Source: Algoriphagus sp.
GTDB lineage: Bacteria; Bacteroidota; Bacteroidia; Cytophagales; Cyclobacteriaceae
Direction: 5' to 3'
Length of the DNA: 39,154 nt
NCBI GenBank assembly: GCA_021298245.1
Contig: JAJTDZ010000007.1
Span: forward strand, 1-39,154
Shown here: one piece after another, positions 1-9,322 of the stretch
Layout of the letters: each line of letters opens with the position of its first letter
Numbering within the stretch: position 1 is the stretch's first letter
Position numbers and translations under genes: made by a program
The notes under the pieces: model-generated
What the model saw: only the letters and a program-made list of their open reading frames with translations
Databases searched by the model: none
Told to the model about the DNA's origin: nothing

Positions 1-2136
1 CAAAACATAGGGGGATATACCGAGCAACGACTATTGGATATCCTTGGAGATGCCGTTTTAGAACTTAATATAGGCGAGGGGATTTTTTCCCTGAATGAGG
101 TGGTGGTACGCTCTGGGGCATTTACCAATGTCTCCCGACCAGAAATGGGGGTACAGTCCCTGTCTGTACAAGAAATGAAAAGATTGCCTGCCGTGATGGG
201 GGAAGTGGATATCATCAAAGGACTCCTAACCATGCCAGGGGTAAATACTGCCGGAGAAGCTTCTGTTGGTTTCAATGTCCGTGGAGGTGCCGCCGATCAA
301 AACCTTATCCTTCTGGACCAAAATACCCTGTTTAATCCTTCACACCTGTTTGGATTTTTTTCAGCCATCAATTCAGATATGGTACAAGGGGTAGAACTGT
401 ACAAATCAGGTATCCCTGCAAATTTGGGCGGAAGATTATCTTCCGTCTTGCAAGTAACTCCCAAAAAGGGGAGAACAGATAAAATCGGAGGATCAGGGGG
501 AATAGGTCCCATGACAAGCCGGTTTAGCATAGAAGGCCCTGTGGGGCAAAATACCACCTTTGTCTTGGGTTCACGCTTGACGTATTCGGATTGGCTTCTT
601 GACTTTTTAGCGGATAGGATCGACTTAGGAGCTAGCAGGGCTTCTTTTGGAGATTTCAATGGAACCCTCACCCATCAACTCGGGGAAAAAGATGCACTTC
701 GGGTATCCGGGTACTACAGCAAAGATGAGTTTCAATTTGATCCAGATACCGTATACAGTTATTCCAATAAAAATGTTGCGATTTCTTGGACTCATTATTT
801 TTCAGATGACTTGGAAGCTACTTTCTCTGCAGGGCAGGATGCCTATGCCTTTAACGTAGAAGGAGAAGACAATCCCCTCAATGCTTACCAGTATCAATTT
901 GATCTGAAGCAGCAATTTCTTAAGGCAAATTTCCGTCAAGAGAAAGGAGAAAAACACCTGTTGACCTATGGCGTACATGGCATTCGCTACCAACTCAATC
1001 CAGGTAGGCTACTGCCCTTTGGGGAATCAAGTGGGGTAATCCCCGACGAACTAGCTCAAGAACATGCCATGGATTGGTCAATTTTCTTGGGAGATGAACT
1101 AGAGATCAACGAAAAATGGTCTCTCAGCACGGGTTTGAGATACAACTTCTATACCTTCCTAGGCCCTCAAGTGCTCCCTATTTATGCTAAAAACGAGCCC
1201 TATTTGAGTGAAAATATTACAGGAGAGCAAAATTACGATGCAGGAGAAAATGTGAAGACCTACCATGGACCCGAGTTACGGCTATCTGGACGCTATGCGA
1301 TTTCTAGAAATTCCTCCATCAAAGCAGGGATCAATTCCATGAGACAAAATATTCATCTGCTAAGCAATTCCTCTGTGGTTACACCTACCGATACCTGGAA
1401 GTTGAGCGATTCCTTCTTGGCTCCTCAACTTGGAATTCAATATGCCCTAGGATATGTCACAAGTTCCCAACAAGGGGCATTGGAGTTTTCGGCTGAACTC
1501 TACTATAGGACCATGGAGCAATTGCTAGATTATCGCTCTGGAGCAAGTATTGTGCTCAACCAACGCATAGAACAAGACGTATTGGTGACACAGGGAAGGG
1601 CCTATGGACTGGAGCTCTATATGAAAAAGACAAGAGGAAAACTCAACGGTTCCTTGGCGTATACCTACAGCAGGTCCTTATTGCAAACAGACCCCAGCGA
1701 GAGAAAAGAACAAATCAACGGCTCCAAGTGGTACCCCAGCAATTTTGACCAGCCCCACAATGCTAACCTAGTCAGTAACCTAGAGCTGAGCAAGAGGATC
1801 AATGTGACCCTAGCTGGCAAGTACAGTACCGGAAGACCAGTGACCTTACCTATAGCCAAATTTGACTATGCAGGATCTGAGCGCGTTTATTTCTCAGAAC
1901 GAAATGCGTTTAGGGTACCGGACTACTTCAGATTGGATTTTTCGGTTAACCTAGAAGGCAATCATAAGATTGCCAAATTGGCGCATGCTTCTTGGTCTTT
2001 TGGGATATACAATATCTTGGGAAGAGACAATGCCTATTCGGTGTACTATGTCCCTGAAGGAGGAAAGTTGAAAGGGTATCAATTGGCAATATTTGCCGAA
2101 CCCATTCCCTTTATCACGTATAATTTTAGATTTTGA
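1..2136 (+). CDS. TonB-dependent receptor, 5'-truncated by the window edge
   Basis: Outer-membrane beta-barrel receptor that would import a ligand using TonB energy. The reading frame is open from base 1, so the N-terminus (signal peptide and probably a carboxypeptidase-regulatory-like domain) lies outside the window; the in-frame TTG at 34 is not a credible start. What remains starts in the plug domain: SLNEVVVRSG, then a stretch with VDIIKGLLTMPGV and GFNVRGGAADQNLILLD, typical of the plug loops, followed by roughly 550 residues of alternating amphipathic strands. It ends in NFRF, with the C-terminal aromatic expected of barrel proteins. Its TGA stop shares one base with the ATG of the DUF4249 gene (TGATG), so the two are probably translationally coupled. 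The ligand is unknown; pairing with DUF4249 rather than SusD argues against a classic glycan SusC. Confidence 0.9.
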   Translation, partial: QNIGGYTEQRLLDILGDAVLELNIGEGIFSLNEVVVRSGAFTNVSRPEMGVQSLSVQEMKRLPAVMGEVDIIKGLLTMPGVNTAGEASVGFNVRGGAADQNLILLDQNTLFNPSHLFGFFSAINSDMVQGVELYKSGIPANLGGRLSSVLQVTPKKGRTDKIGGSGGIGPMTSRFSIEGPVGQNTTFVLGSRLTYSDWLLDFLADRIDLGASRASFGDFNGTLTHQLGEKDALRVSGYYSKDEFQFDPDTVYSYSNKNVAISWTHYFSDDLEATFSAGQDAYAFNVEGEDNPLNAYQYQFDLKQQFLKANFRQEKGEKHLLTYGVHGIRYQLNPGRLLPFGESSGVIPDELAQEHAMDWSIFLGDELEINEKWSLSTGLRYNFYTFLGPQVLPIYAKNEPYLSENITGEQNYDAGENVKTYHGPELRLSGRYAISRNSSIKAGINSMRQNIHLLSNSSVVTPTDTWKLSDSFLAPQLGIQYALGYVTSSQQGALEFSAELYYRTMEQLLDYRSGASIVLNQRIEQDVLVTQGRAYGLELYMKKTRGKLNGSLAYTYSRSLLQTDPSERKEQINGSKWYPSNFDQPHNANLVSNLELSKRINVTLAGKYSTGRPVTLPIAKFDYAGSERVYFSERNAFRVPDYFRLDFSVNLEGNHKIAKLAHASWSFGIYNILGRDNAYSVYYVPEGGKLKGYQLAIFAEPIPFITYNFRF

Positions 2137-3284
2137 TGAGATACGCTACTCTCTTGGTGATTGCTCTCCTAGGAATCTTGATGGGTTGTCGGACACCCTA
2201 TGATCCGGAGCTTCCTGCGACCGAACTTCGACTTCTAGTAGTGGAGGGGTATTTGGATACCGAAGGGCTAAAAAGTGAATTGAAGCTCAGCCGCATGGTA
2301 CCCCTTTCTGCTTCACAAACCATGCAGCCTGAATTGGGAGCTAAGGTTACTTTAAAAGGACCTACTGGACAAACCTATTCCTTACTGGAAAAAGGGGCAG
2401 GGGTCTATCTTTTTGAAAGAAACATCGATGAGAGCCAAATCTATACTTTGGAAATTGTGCTCAAATCTGGGGAGCGATACCTTTCAAAAAGCTTAAAACC
2501 TATCATTACCCCTGAAATTCTTGGTTCAGGTTTTAAAAAGGATCAGGAAGGGGTAGAAGTTTTTGTGACTACTCAGGGTACCCCCAATGCAGATGATTTT
2601 TTGTGGACCTTTGAGGAAACGTGGATTTATAGACCTAGAATCAGATCTCCCTACATCTATGTTCCTGAGCTAAGAGATGTCAGGGAAAGAACCGAAGCCG
2701 AGCAAAATTCCCTCTGCTTTAAAACCCAGCCCAGTCCGAATATTTTGTTGGAAACTAGCTCGCGCTTCCAGGATCAATTGGTATTTCAACAGACCATCAC
2801 CGAAATTCCTCTTGGTGATGAGCGGATCATGGATCGGTATAGTATTTTGATTTCCCAAAAAGGCCTTTCTTCCGAAGATGTGCCTTTTTGGGAAATCCTT
2901 AAAAAAAATACAGAAGACATTGGCTCCATATTTAGCCCACTTCCCTCCTTGATAGGGGGCAATATTTACAGCCTCGATCAAGGAAAAAATCCTGTAATAG
3001 GTCAAGTAAGTCTAGGGGTCATTCGCCAGAGAAGAATATTTATTGACCTTTCGGAGGTAAGTCCTTGGAATTACCTTGATCCAAAATTTAACGACTGCGT
3101 GATTGGTGAGGAGGCTGTATTAAAAAAGGACTACCAAACCATTTTTGGTAATGGGGCAGTGCTCCCAGCGAGGCCTTTGATGGTAGGAACTACCATCGTG
3201 GGTTATTATCCTTCTGCCCGTAGATGCACCGACTGTTCTTTGTATGCTTCCAAAATAAGACCTGCCTTTTGGGTAGATAAATAA
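2136..3284 (+). CDS. DUF4249 family lipoprotein
   Basis: A 382-residue lipoprotein of the DUF4249 family, proteins regularly encoded directly downstream of TonB-dependent receptors in Bacteroidetes; their biochemical role is not established. A hydrophobic leader ends in the lipobox LMGC (Cys about residue 18), so the mature protein should be anchored in the outer membrane. The body is mostly beta with an Ig-like N-terminal part (VVEGYLDTEG, then KVTLKGPTGQTYSL). I take the ATG at 2136, which overlaps the receptor stop codon, instead of the in-frame TTG three bases earlier. Four cysteines near the C-terminus (including CTDC) could form disulfides. By position it is likely a surface partner or lid of the receptor, which is inference from gene order. 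Confidence 0.8.
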   Translation: MRYATLLVIALLGILMGCRTPYDPELPATELRLLVVEGYLDTEGLKSELKLSRMVPLSASQTMQPELGAKVTLKGPTGQTYSLLEKGAGVYLFERNIDESQIYTLEIVLKSGERYLSKSLKPIITPEILGSGFKKDQEGVEVFVTTQGTPNADDFLWTFEETWIYRPRIRSPYIYVPELRDVRERTEAEQNSLCFKTQPSPNILLETSSRFQDQLVFQQTITEIPLGDERIMDRYSILISQKGLSSEDVPFWEILKKNTEDIGSIFSPLPSLIGGNIYSLDQGKNPVIGQVSLGVIRQRRIFIDLSEVSPWNYLDPKFNDCVIGEEAVLKKDYQTIFGNGAVLPARPLMVGTTIVGYYPSARRCTDCSLYASKIRPAFWVDK

Positions 3285-3285
3285 G

Positions 3286-4893
3286 ATGAAAACAAGAATA
3301 ATCTTGGCACATAAATTCTCCATGGCTACCCTGTTTTTCGGGTTCATTTTTCTTTTAGGTATCGTCGGTTCTTCTTTGGGTCAAGGGCAAAATTTGCCAA
3401 AGGAAAAGGTAAGTTTTCATACTCCAAAAACCCTCTATTTCACAGGTGAAAAACTATGGTTTGATGCTGAGGTGGCACTTGGCTCACTCCCTTCCTCTTC
3501 TCAAATCCTTTATGCCGAATTGCTAGATAGAAATTCGATTTCCATTACCCATATCAAAGTACCCTTAAGAGAAGGAAAATCAGTGAATTTTTTGACCCTT
3601 TCAGACCAAATCCCTTCGGACCATTACCTCTTGCGGGTATATACCCGAATCAGTCCTTACCTGGACATGGATTTGGGTATGGCCCAACAGCTGGTTACCA
3701 TTATCAATCCTCGGATACCTCCCAAATACGCTCAGAAGGCCGATCGTATCCCCTTGATTCCAGAAAAAGTATACAGCAAAGGAAGCCAAGTACAATTCTC
3801 TTTGAATCAACCTTCCCAGAAGCAAGTACTAGCATCTGGAATTTCTATCGCCAACCCTTTTTTGAATGAGGAACATAAGCAGTGGCCCTCCACTCAGCTG
3901 TATGCTTCCTTAAAAAGTGAAGCTCTCTTGCCCGAACTATTTGGACATCAGATTCAGGCTAAGGTGACAAGTCTGGACACCACCCTGACCTATTTTCTTT
4001 CCGTACACGGAGAAAATAGCGCGTTGTTTACAGACCATGCAGATGCTTCAGGTAGGCTCTTATTTGACTTAGGGGGGATGCGGCATTGGGATCGTATTAT
4101 TCTTCAATTGGAAAATGGTGAGGAAATGCAAGGTTTGGAGGTCCTCGCTCCCGTCATTCAAACAACCTTTAAGTCAGATTTTACATTTCCTGAATTAGCT
4201 CTTAGTCAAGAAGATTTGCCCCTGCTCCAGCCTCTTCTAAAGGCTTCACTGATCCAAACGTATTACCTGCAAGAAATCCAAAGAGATTCCCTAGAAGTGG
4301 TTACTGGATTTGTGGCTGACTATAGCTACGATTTGGATGACTATACCCGATTCGAGGACATAGAAACCATCATGAAAGAGTATGTGCCTAGTGTTTCCGT
4401 ACGTATTCGGGATAAAAAGAAAACTTTTCGCTTGCTCAATGAAGCAAATAAAAGTGTATTTGATGCCAACCCTTTGACCTTGGTAGATGCCATGCCAGTC
4501 TTTGATTCAGACCTCTTGGCTTCCTTCAATCCCAAGTTATTGAATACCTTGGAGATCCTCAATCGTGAATTTTACCTCAACGACCGGACCTATCCAGGAG
4601 TGATCAGCTTTAGTAGTTATTCCAATAATTTTGGTTTATTTCCTCTAGCGCCTGCTGCACGGTTTTTTGATTATCCAGGGCTACAGCCCTGGATAGATCT
4701 CCCAAGAAATCAGTTTACTTTGCCTTCATCTCAGGAAAGGATTCCCGATTGGAGAACGGTCTTGGCCTGGGAAAAAAAATCATCCGCGCTAAGTACTCAA
4801 CTTTCTCAAATGGAAGGAATATTTCTGTATTGGCAAATGGTGGATGAGGGAGGAAAAGCAACTCTTCAGCGGAGTTATTTCCAGGTGAAATAA
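3286..4893 (+). CDS. MG2-like secreted protein of a TonB/DUF4249 cassette
   Basis: A 535-residue exported protein starting one base after the DUF4249 stop. Its N-terminus has a hydrophobic leader ending near SSLGQGQ. Residues about 40-140 carry the pattern KVSFHTPKTLYFTGEKLWFD, which resembles the first macroglobulin-like (MG2) domain seen in many Bacteroidetes surface proteins of unknown role. The rest is mostly beta-sheet and I do not recognise a catalytic motif. A short C-terminal region (YPGVISFSSYSNNFGLFPL) looks like a vestige of the plug-like segment these proteins sometimes carry, but this is weak. It is the last gene of the cassette; a convergent gene follows after 49 bases. The likely role is at the cell surface together with the receptor. 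Family assignment is moderate, function unknown. Confidence 0.6.
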   Translation: MKTRIILAHKFSMATLFFGFIFLLGIVGSSLGQGQNLPKEKVSFHTPKTLYFTGEKLWFDAEVALGSLPSSSQILYAELLDRNSISITHIKVPLREGKSVNFLTLSDQIPSDHYLLRVYTRISPYLDMDLGMAQQLVTIINPRIPPKYAQKADRIPLIPEKVYSKGSQVQFSLNQPSQKQVLASGISIANPFLNEEHKQWPSTQLYASLKSEALLPELFGHQIQAKVTSLDTTLTYFLSVHGENSALFTDHADASGRLLFDLGGMRHWDRIILQLENGEEMQGLEVLAPVIQTTFKSDFTFPELALSQEDLPLLQPLLKASLIQTYYLQEIQRDSLEVVTGFVADYSYDLDDYTRFEDIETIMKEYVPSVSVRIRDKKKTFRLLNEANKSVFDANPLTLVDAMPVFDSDLLASFNPKLLNTLEILNREFYLNDRTYPGVISFSSYSNNFGLFPLAPAARFFDYPGLQPWIDLPRNQFTLPSSQERIPDWRTVLAWEKKSSALSTQLSQMEGIFLYWQMVDEGGKATLQRSYFQVK

Positions 4894-4942
4894 AGACAAA
4901 AGTATCTTTTGCCCTATGGAAAAATGGGGACTGCTTTGCGTC

Positions 4943-7639
4943 CTAATCGGGAATCACAAATTCATACACCGTAGTACCTACCCGAGTACGTATAAAATAT
5001 TGGCTCAATTCAGCCCTATGACTGAGTTGGATTTCGCCTTCACTTGGCATGGGAGAAGAAATCACCAAGTTCCCACTGAGATCATAGAGGTACCCTAACT
5101 TTTTTTCCAAATCCGTAACTGCAATGAGCTTACGATCGGGACCAAAATTAAAATACCCTACCCAAGCTTTACCTCTAGGTATGGGCACTGTCAAAAGACT
5201 TGTCTCCTGTTCTGAAAGGAATTGAATCTTGTTTAATTGCTGCAAAAGAATCAAAAAAGATGTCCCTTTTTGATCAGGTAAATAGGTAAACCTATCTTCT
5301 CTATCGGTTTTTAAGAATTGAGATTTTTTGATAGTCTCTCCAGAAAAAGAAATACTAGACAATTCTCCTCCGTCGGTTATGGCAGCTAGAGTTGGGGGAG
5401 TAGTAGTTTTGTTGATTACCAATGGACTCCGAAGTTTTTCTTTCAGAACGACCGGAGATCCTGCTTGGATTTCTCCCCGTCTGTTAAACAAATGAATTTT
5501 CCCCGTACTACCGAGGGCAACCAAAAAGTCTCCTTTGCCAGAAATTCTTACATGTAAAGGAGGACCAATGCTTGTCTCTCCCAAAGCCAAGGGATTCCAT
5601 CCCTCTAAGGGCTTTCCGGATTTATCTAAAAGCCAAAGGTTTCCTTGTTCGGTAGAAATAAAATAACGGTATTCTCGGTTTTGGTCATAATCTAGGAGAT
5701 TGAGATGAGCTATTTTTTCGCCAGGAAGTTTTATAGGAAACCCAGGAAGTGATTCGCCTAGTCTGTCGATGCCGTAGAGGTAATTTGCTGTGGCGACTAA
5801 AAGCTGAAGTTTGCCATTTTTATAAAAATCAATTTGAAAAGCTTCTGAAACAATGGGACCATCCAATACTTGGCTAAAGATTTGTTCCCCTGCAGAATTG
5901 ATTAGGGTCAAGGTGTTGGAAAGATCTTGTAGGACGAGATCCTCACTGCCGTCATTGAAATTTTTTATAGCCTTGGGACCATACCCTAAGGGTTTGGTAA
6001 AACTCACTTCTTTTGCAGGAACAAGATCAAAAGATTTTTTTTGCAAAGAATCTCCTGATGCTTGAGCGTTGTATCTCAGACTGAGGGAAGCTTCAGGGCC
6101 AAGGGTAGACTGATTGATTCGAAAAGAAACCGTAGTAAAGGATTGTAATGCAGCGGCGTATTTTTGCAAAAAGGTACTCCAAGTAGGATTAGTAAGTTGG
6201 GTCCAAGTGGTCCATATCTTATTTAAAAGAATGATTTTGCTATATCCAGAGCTTGGAGAAAGGAGCTTTTGATCGGGTCCAGGAGCTTTTTTATCCCATG
6301 TTTCACCTTGAAAATGATCATCCAAGAGTACTTTCATTCCAGCTGCAGAATTACTCATCAGGAGGATATCCCCAATCCTGCTGATATAGGTCTGTTGAAA
6401 GCCAGCAAATTTTCCATTAAAAAGATGTGCAGGAAAGTTTTCTTCCGGAAAAAATAGAATTTCATTTTCTAAATAGCGCTCTATGGGATTGAATTCGGTG
6501 GTGTCTCTGTATTCCCGTAAAAAATTCCATGCTTGGTCTATTTGGCTAGATTTTATGAGGAGCGCAAGATTTTCTTTCATTCCCTCTAGTGGTTCTAGGC
6601 GTAGTAAATACTGTTCTCCCAATAAATAATCAAAAAAGCCTCTGTCAATCAGTCGGGATTGAATTTCCCCACTCACGGTGGAGATAGGAACAAAGGCCGG
6701 ATTTTTAAGTTTTTGGGTTTCGTAGCTATCCTTTAGGTTGATTTGGGTGATGGACAGGGATCGCGTAGAAATCAGACTTTCAAAATCCGATAGTTGTGCT
6801 TGTACCGAAGGTAAAAATTGAACTTCCTCCTGCCACTGCAAGGGACCTTTAAAAAGAAGCTGATTTTCTTCCAAATAAAGAGTAAGTGCCAGGTGATGAT
6901 CGTAGGATTCGAGTTCTTGAATAGGCATGGATTCCTGAGATAAGCTTACACCCTTCAGTAATTTTGCTATGCCCTTAGAGGAAATTATCAAGCGACCTAG
7001 GCCTGAATCTTGACCAAGGGGATCAGTTATTTTTTCAGAAAGCCGATTGGGACTATCGCTCAGGTAAAATCGGATAGCCTCTTCTATGGCAAAGGAGGAG
7101 GAAGAGATTAGCAAGACATTGTTTAGCGTAGTAATGCTCCATTGAATGGTATTGCTGGGTCCTATGACATCAATAATTTCTTGTTCACTGTAGGTTCTGG
7201 ACTGAAGCCTAGAAGTCTTTGGAACTTTTGGCTTCAGGCTTTCCAGGAATTCTAAAGGTGATTCCGACCCAAAGTTGATGGTGTAAAGAAGGCTAAAATC
7301 ATCTTTTCCTTCGGCATGATAAGAAATGGTAACCTGTTTATTCCTAAGGGTTTTCGTGACAAAGTCTTCTTCGCCAGAAAGACTGTCCATAGCAATCCAT
7401 TGCTGTTGCAACGTTTGGAATGCTGGAAATTGAGATAAACTAAGCCATAGAGGTTGCTTTAATACTTCTTGCCAGGTTTGATCGGCCTGCTTGGTCTCAA
7501 AAACAAAAATTGCATCACTTGAGATAAGTTCCAGACTATTTATACTTCGGGTATTAGCATACTTTTGGTATGCTTCGTAAGTTCCCCACGCTACGAGAGC
7601 TAATAAAAGAAGAATCAAAAGACTTTTCCAAATTTTCAC
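4943..7639 (-). CDS. Membrane-anchored DUF3352-like protein with C-terminal propeller-like repeats
   Basis: An 898-residue protein with one N-terminal membrane segment (WKSLLILLLLALVAWGTYEA) and a large periplasmic portion. Residues about 30-530 resemble DUF3352-type proteins (FVFETKQADQTWQEVLKQPL). From about residue 560 on, the chain shows short repeats such as LYGIDRLGESLPGFPIKLPG, LWLLDKSGKPLEGWNPLALG and IHLFNRRGEIQAGSPVVL, which suggest a beta-propeller of the FG-GAP/PQQ-like kind. The start is GTG at 7639; the next in-frame Met is about residue 104, and the GTG start is the only one that keeps the membrane segment, with an in-frame stop 14 codons upstream. It follows mdh on the same strand, but a strong terminator lies between them. 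No catalytic residues are recognised; function unknown. Confidence 0.65.
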   Translation of the reverse strand: MKIWKSLLILLLLALVAWGTYEAYQKYANTRSINSLELISSDAIFVFETKQADQTWQEVLKQPLWLSLSQFPAFQTLQQQWIAMDSLSGEEDFVTKTLRNKQVTISYHAEGKDDFSLLYTINFGSESPLEFLESLKPKVPKTSRLQSRTYSEQEIIDVIGPSNTIQWSITTLNNVLLISSSSFAIEEAIRFYLSDSPNRLSEKITDPLGQDSGLGRLIISSKGIAKLLKGVSLSQESMPIQELESYDHHLALTLYLEENQLLFKGPLQWQEEVQFLPSVQAQLSDFESLISTRSLSITQINLKDSYETQKLKNPAFVPISTVSGEIQSRLIDRGFFDYLLGEQYLLRLEPLEGMKENLALLIKSSQIDQAWNFLREYRDTTEFNPIERYLENEILFFPEENFPAHLFNGKFAGFQQTYISRIGDILLMSNSAAGMKVLLDDHFQGETWDKKAPGPDQKLLSPSSGYSKIILLNKIWTTWTQLTNPTWSTFLQKYAAALQSFTTVSFRINQSTLGPEASLSLRYNAQASGDSLQKKSFDLVPAKEVSFTKPLGYGPKAIKNFNDGSEDLVLQDLSNTLTLINSAGEQIFSQVLDGPIVSEAFQIDFYKNGKLQLLVATANYLYGIDRLGESLPGFPIKLPGEKIAHLNLLDYDQNREYRYFISTEQGNLWLLDKSGKPLEGWNPLALGETSIGPPLHVRISGKGDFLVALGSTGKIHLFNRRGEIQAGSPVVLKEKLRSPLVINKTTTPPTLAAITDGGELSSISFSGETIKKSQFLKTDREDRFTYLPDQKGTSFLILLQQLNKIQFLSEQETSLLTVPIPRGKAWVGYFNFGPDRKLIAVTDLEKKLGYLYDLSGNLVISSPMPSEGEIQLSHRAELSQYFIRTRVGTTVYEFVIPD

Positions 7640-7669
7640 GAAGTAGGAGAGCTTAGGTGTAAAACCTAG

Positions 7670-7712
7670 AAAAAAGACCTAAGAACTTCTAATTGGAAGT
7701 TTCTTAGGTCTT
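7670..7712 (-). terminator. Rho-independent terminator of mdh
   Basis: Inverted repeat AAGACCTAAGAA-CTTC (7674-7689) and GAAGTTTCTTAGGTCTT (7696-7712) gives a stem of about 16 pairs with one bulged base and a 6-base loop. Read on the minus strand it is followed by six T residues (complement of 7670-7675). It sits between the mdh stop and the GTG start of the next minus-strand gene. Confidence 0.85.
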
Positions 7713-7730
7713 ATTGTGGAGAAGATATTT

Positions 7731-8666
7731 TTAATTTTTCAATTGATCCAAAACGGTCATTACTTCTTTTACATGCCCTCTTGAAGTTTGTAAAAGAGCC
7801 ATTTCTTCTGCATTCAGGTTGAGCTCAATCACTTGCTCGATACCATTTTTTCCTAATATCACAGGTACGCCAAGGTAGCAATCGTCTATTCCATATTCCC
7901 CGTCAAGTTTGATACATACAGGAAATACCCTTCTTTGGTTTTTCAAAATGGCTTCTACCATCTGAGCAGCAGCAGCTCCAGGAGCGTACCAAGCAGAGGT
8001 CCCCATGAGCTTCACCAATTCTCCCCCTCCAAATTTGGTACGTTCGATGATAGCATCTAATTTTTCTTTAGCTACTAGCTCTGTCACCGGAATACCAGCT
8101 ACGGTGGTATATCTTGGCAAGGGCACCATGGTATCTCCGTGGCCCCCTAGGAGGATGGCTTGGATTTCTTTACCTGAAACATTTAGCTCTTCGGCTAAAA
8201 ATGCTCTGTACCGAGCGGTATCCAAAATTCCTGCCATTCCCATCACTTTTGTTCTTGGTAATCCTGAGGTCAAATGAGCTTGGTAGGTCATTACATCCAA
8301 GGGATTTGATACCACAATGATGATGGCATTTGGAGAATACTTGATGATATTTTCTGTGACAGATTTGACGATTCCTGCATTGGTTTCAATCAAATCATCT
8401 CGGGTCATACCTGGTTTTCTAGGAAGACCGGAAGTGATTACAACTACTTCAGAATGGGCGGTTTTGCTGTAATCGTTGGTGCTCCCCAAGGTACGGCTAT
8501 CGTATTGATTGATAGGGGCTTTTTGCCAAATGTCTAGGGCCTTACCTTCGGCAATGCCTTCTTTGATATCTACCAATACAATCTCTTCTGCTACTTCACG
8601 ATACGCTAATACATCTGCACAGGTTGCACCTACATTTCCTGCACCAACAACGGTTACTTTGCTCAT
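7731..8666 (-). CDS. mdh: Malate dehydrogenase (LDH-like type)
   Basis: NAD-dependent malate dehydrogenase of the TCA cycle, converting malate and oxaloacetate; cytoplasmic. The 311-residue length is normal for the LDH-like MDH group. Visible motifs are the Rossmann GAGNVG (residues 8-13), Asp33 at the end of beta-2 (NAD preference), the substrate loop PRKPGMTR with Arg83 and Arg89 (Arg at the discriminating position marks MDH rather than LDH), NPLDVM, Asp149 and Arg152 in DTARYR, and the catalytic His176 in GGHGDTMVP. The ATG at 8666 begins directly with the first beta-strand. It is a single transcription unit: 140 bases separate it from the upstream cyclic-nucleotide-binding gene and a terminator follows it. 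Confidence 0.97.
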   Translation of the reverse strand: MSKVTVVGAGNVGATCADVLAYREVAEEIVLVDIKEGIAEGKALDIWQKAPINQYDSRTLGSTNDYSKTAHSEVVVITSGLPRKPGMTRDDLIETNAGIVKSVTENIIKYSPNAIIIVVSNPLDVMTYQAHLTSGLPRTKVMGMAGILDTARYRAFLAEELNVSGKEIQAILLGGHGDTMVPLPRYTTVAGIPVTELVAKEKLDAIIERTKFGGGELVKLMGTSAWYAPGAAAAQMVEAILKNQRRVFPVCIKLDGEYGIDDCYLGVPVILGKNGIEQVIELNLNAEEMALLQTSRGHVKEVMTVLDQLKN

Positions 8667-8806
8667 GTTATTTATGTTTTTTGGTTTGAAAGACCTTGAA
8701 ATTTGGCCCTAAGTTACTAAGCTCTTGATACGAATAGAAACTCCCAAAGGATTAGTTTGTTGCTCCTTTTGAATTTTTTCTCCTAGCCTATTTTAAGCAG
8801 GTGAAA

Positions 8807-9322
8807 TTATTCAAACATTTGCCTTAAACTGAAAAATCCAAAGGATTCCCTGTAGGATCGAAAAAGCCGCTGGTTGTTTGTATTGAAATACTCTGCCAAT
8901 GCCGCCATCATCTTTGCTTTGATTTTTGGATTGCTAACAAATATTTCTTGAATAGCGAAATGAGGAATCACCAGCAATTCTGCTTCGTCCGAAGTTACCA
9001 AGGCAGTGTAGGTACGTTTGGTATTTTCAAGTAGGGAGTTTTCTCCAAAAGCCTCCCCACGCTTGAGCTGCATGATGGTCTCAAAGTTGTCACGCAAGTC
9101 AATGGTAAGATCGATTGTCCCTCTTCGAATTAAGTAAAGTGCCTGGCTTGGGTCTTTGCTAAAAAAAACAACTTCATCGCGAACATACTTTCTTTCGTGC
9201 ATGGTAGGTAGAAATCGAGCCAACTCGTGTTGTTTTAGGGTCTCAAAAAATTTAATACCCTGCATGAATTCAAACATGCTCAATTCTCGAGGATCATAGG
9301 TTTTTGAAAAAGGATTTCTCAT
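8807..9322 (-). CDS. Cyclic nucleotide-binding domain protein without an output domain
   Basis: A 171-residue cytoplasmic protein made almost only of a Crp/cNMP-type binding domain (residues about 20-145). The beta-roll and phosphate-binding cassette are readable: RRGTIDLTIDL, then GEAFGENSLL and KRTYTALV, keeping the Gly-Glu and Arg that contact cyclic phosphate in the family. No helix-turn-helix follows; the C-terminus is a short helical tail ending in FFSLRQMFE, so it is not a Crp-like transcription factor. Its ATG (9322) overlaps the tilS stop in an ATGA arrangement, indicating translational coupling. It may be a stand-alone sensor or a regulatory subunit for another protein. Ligand identity (cAMP, cGMP or none) cannot be read from sequence. 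Confidence 0.82.
   Translation of the reverse strand: MRNPFSKTYDPRELSMFEFMQGIKFFETLKQHELARFLPTMHERKYVRDEVVFFSKDPSQALYLIRRGTIDLTIDLRDNFETIMQLKRGEAFGENSLLENTKRTYTALVTSDEAELLVIPHFAIQEIFVSNPKIKAKMMAALAEYFNTNNQRLFRSYRESFGFFSLRQMFE

Noticed and set aside
4897..4911. CAAAAG-TAT-CTTTTG hairpin between convergent genes
   Set aside because: Short, AT-rich stem with no T-tract on either strand; not enough for a terminator call.
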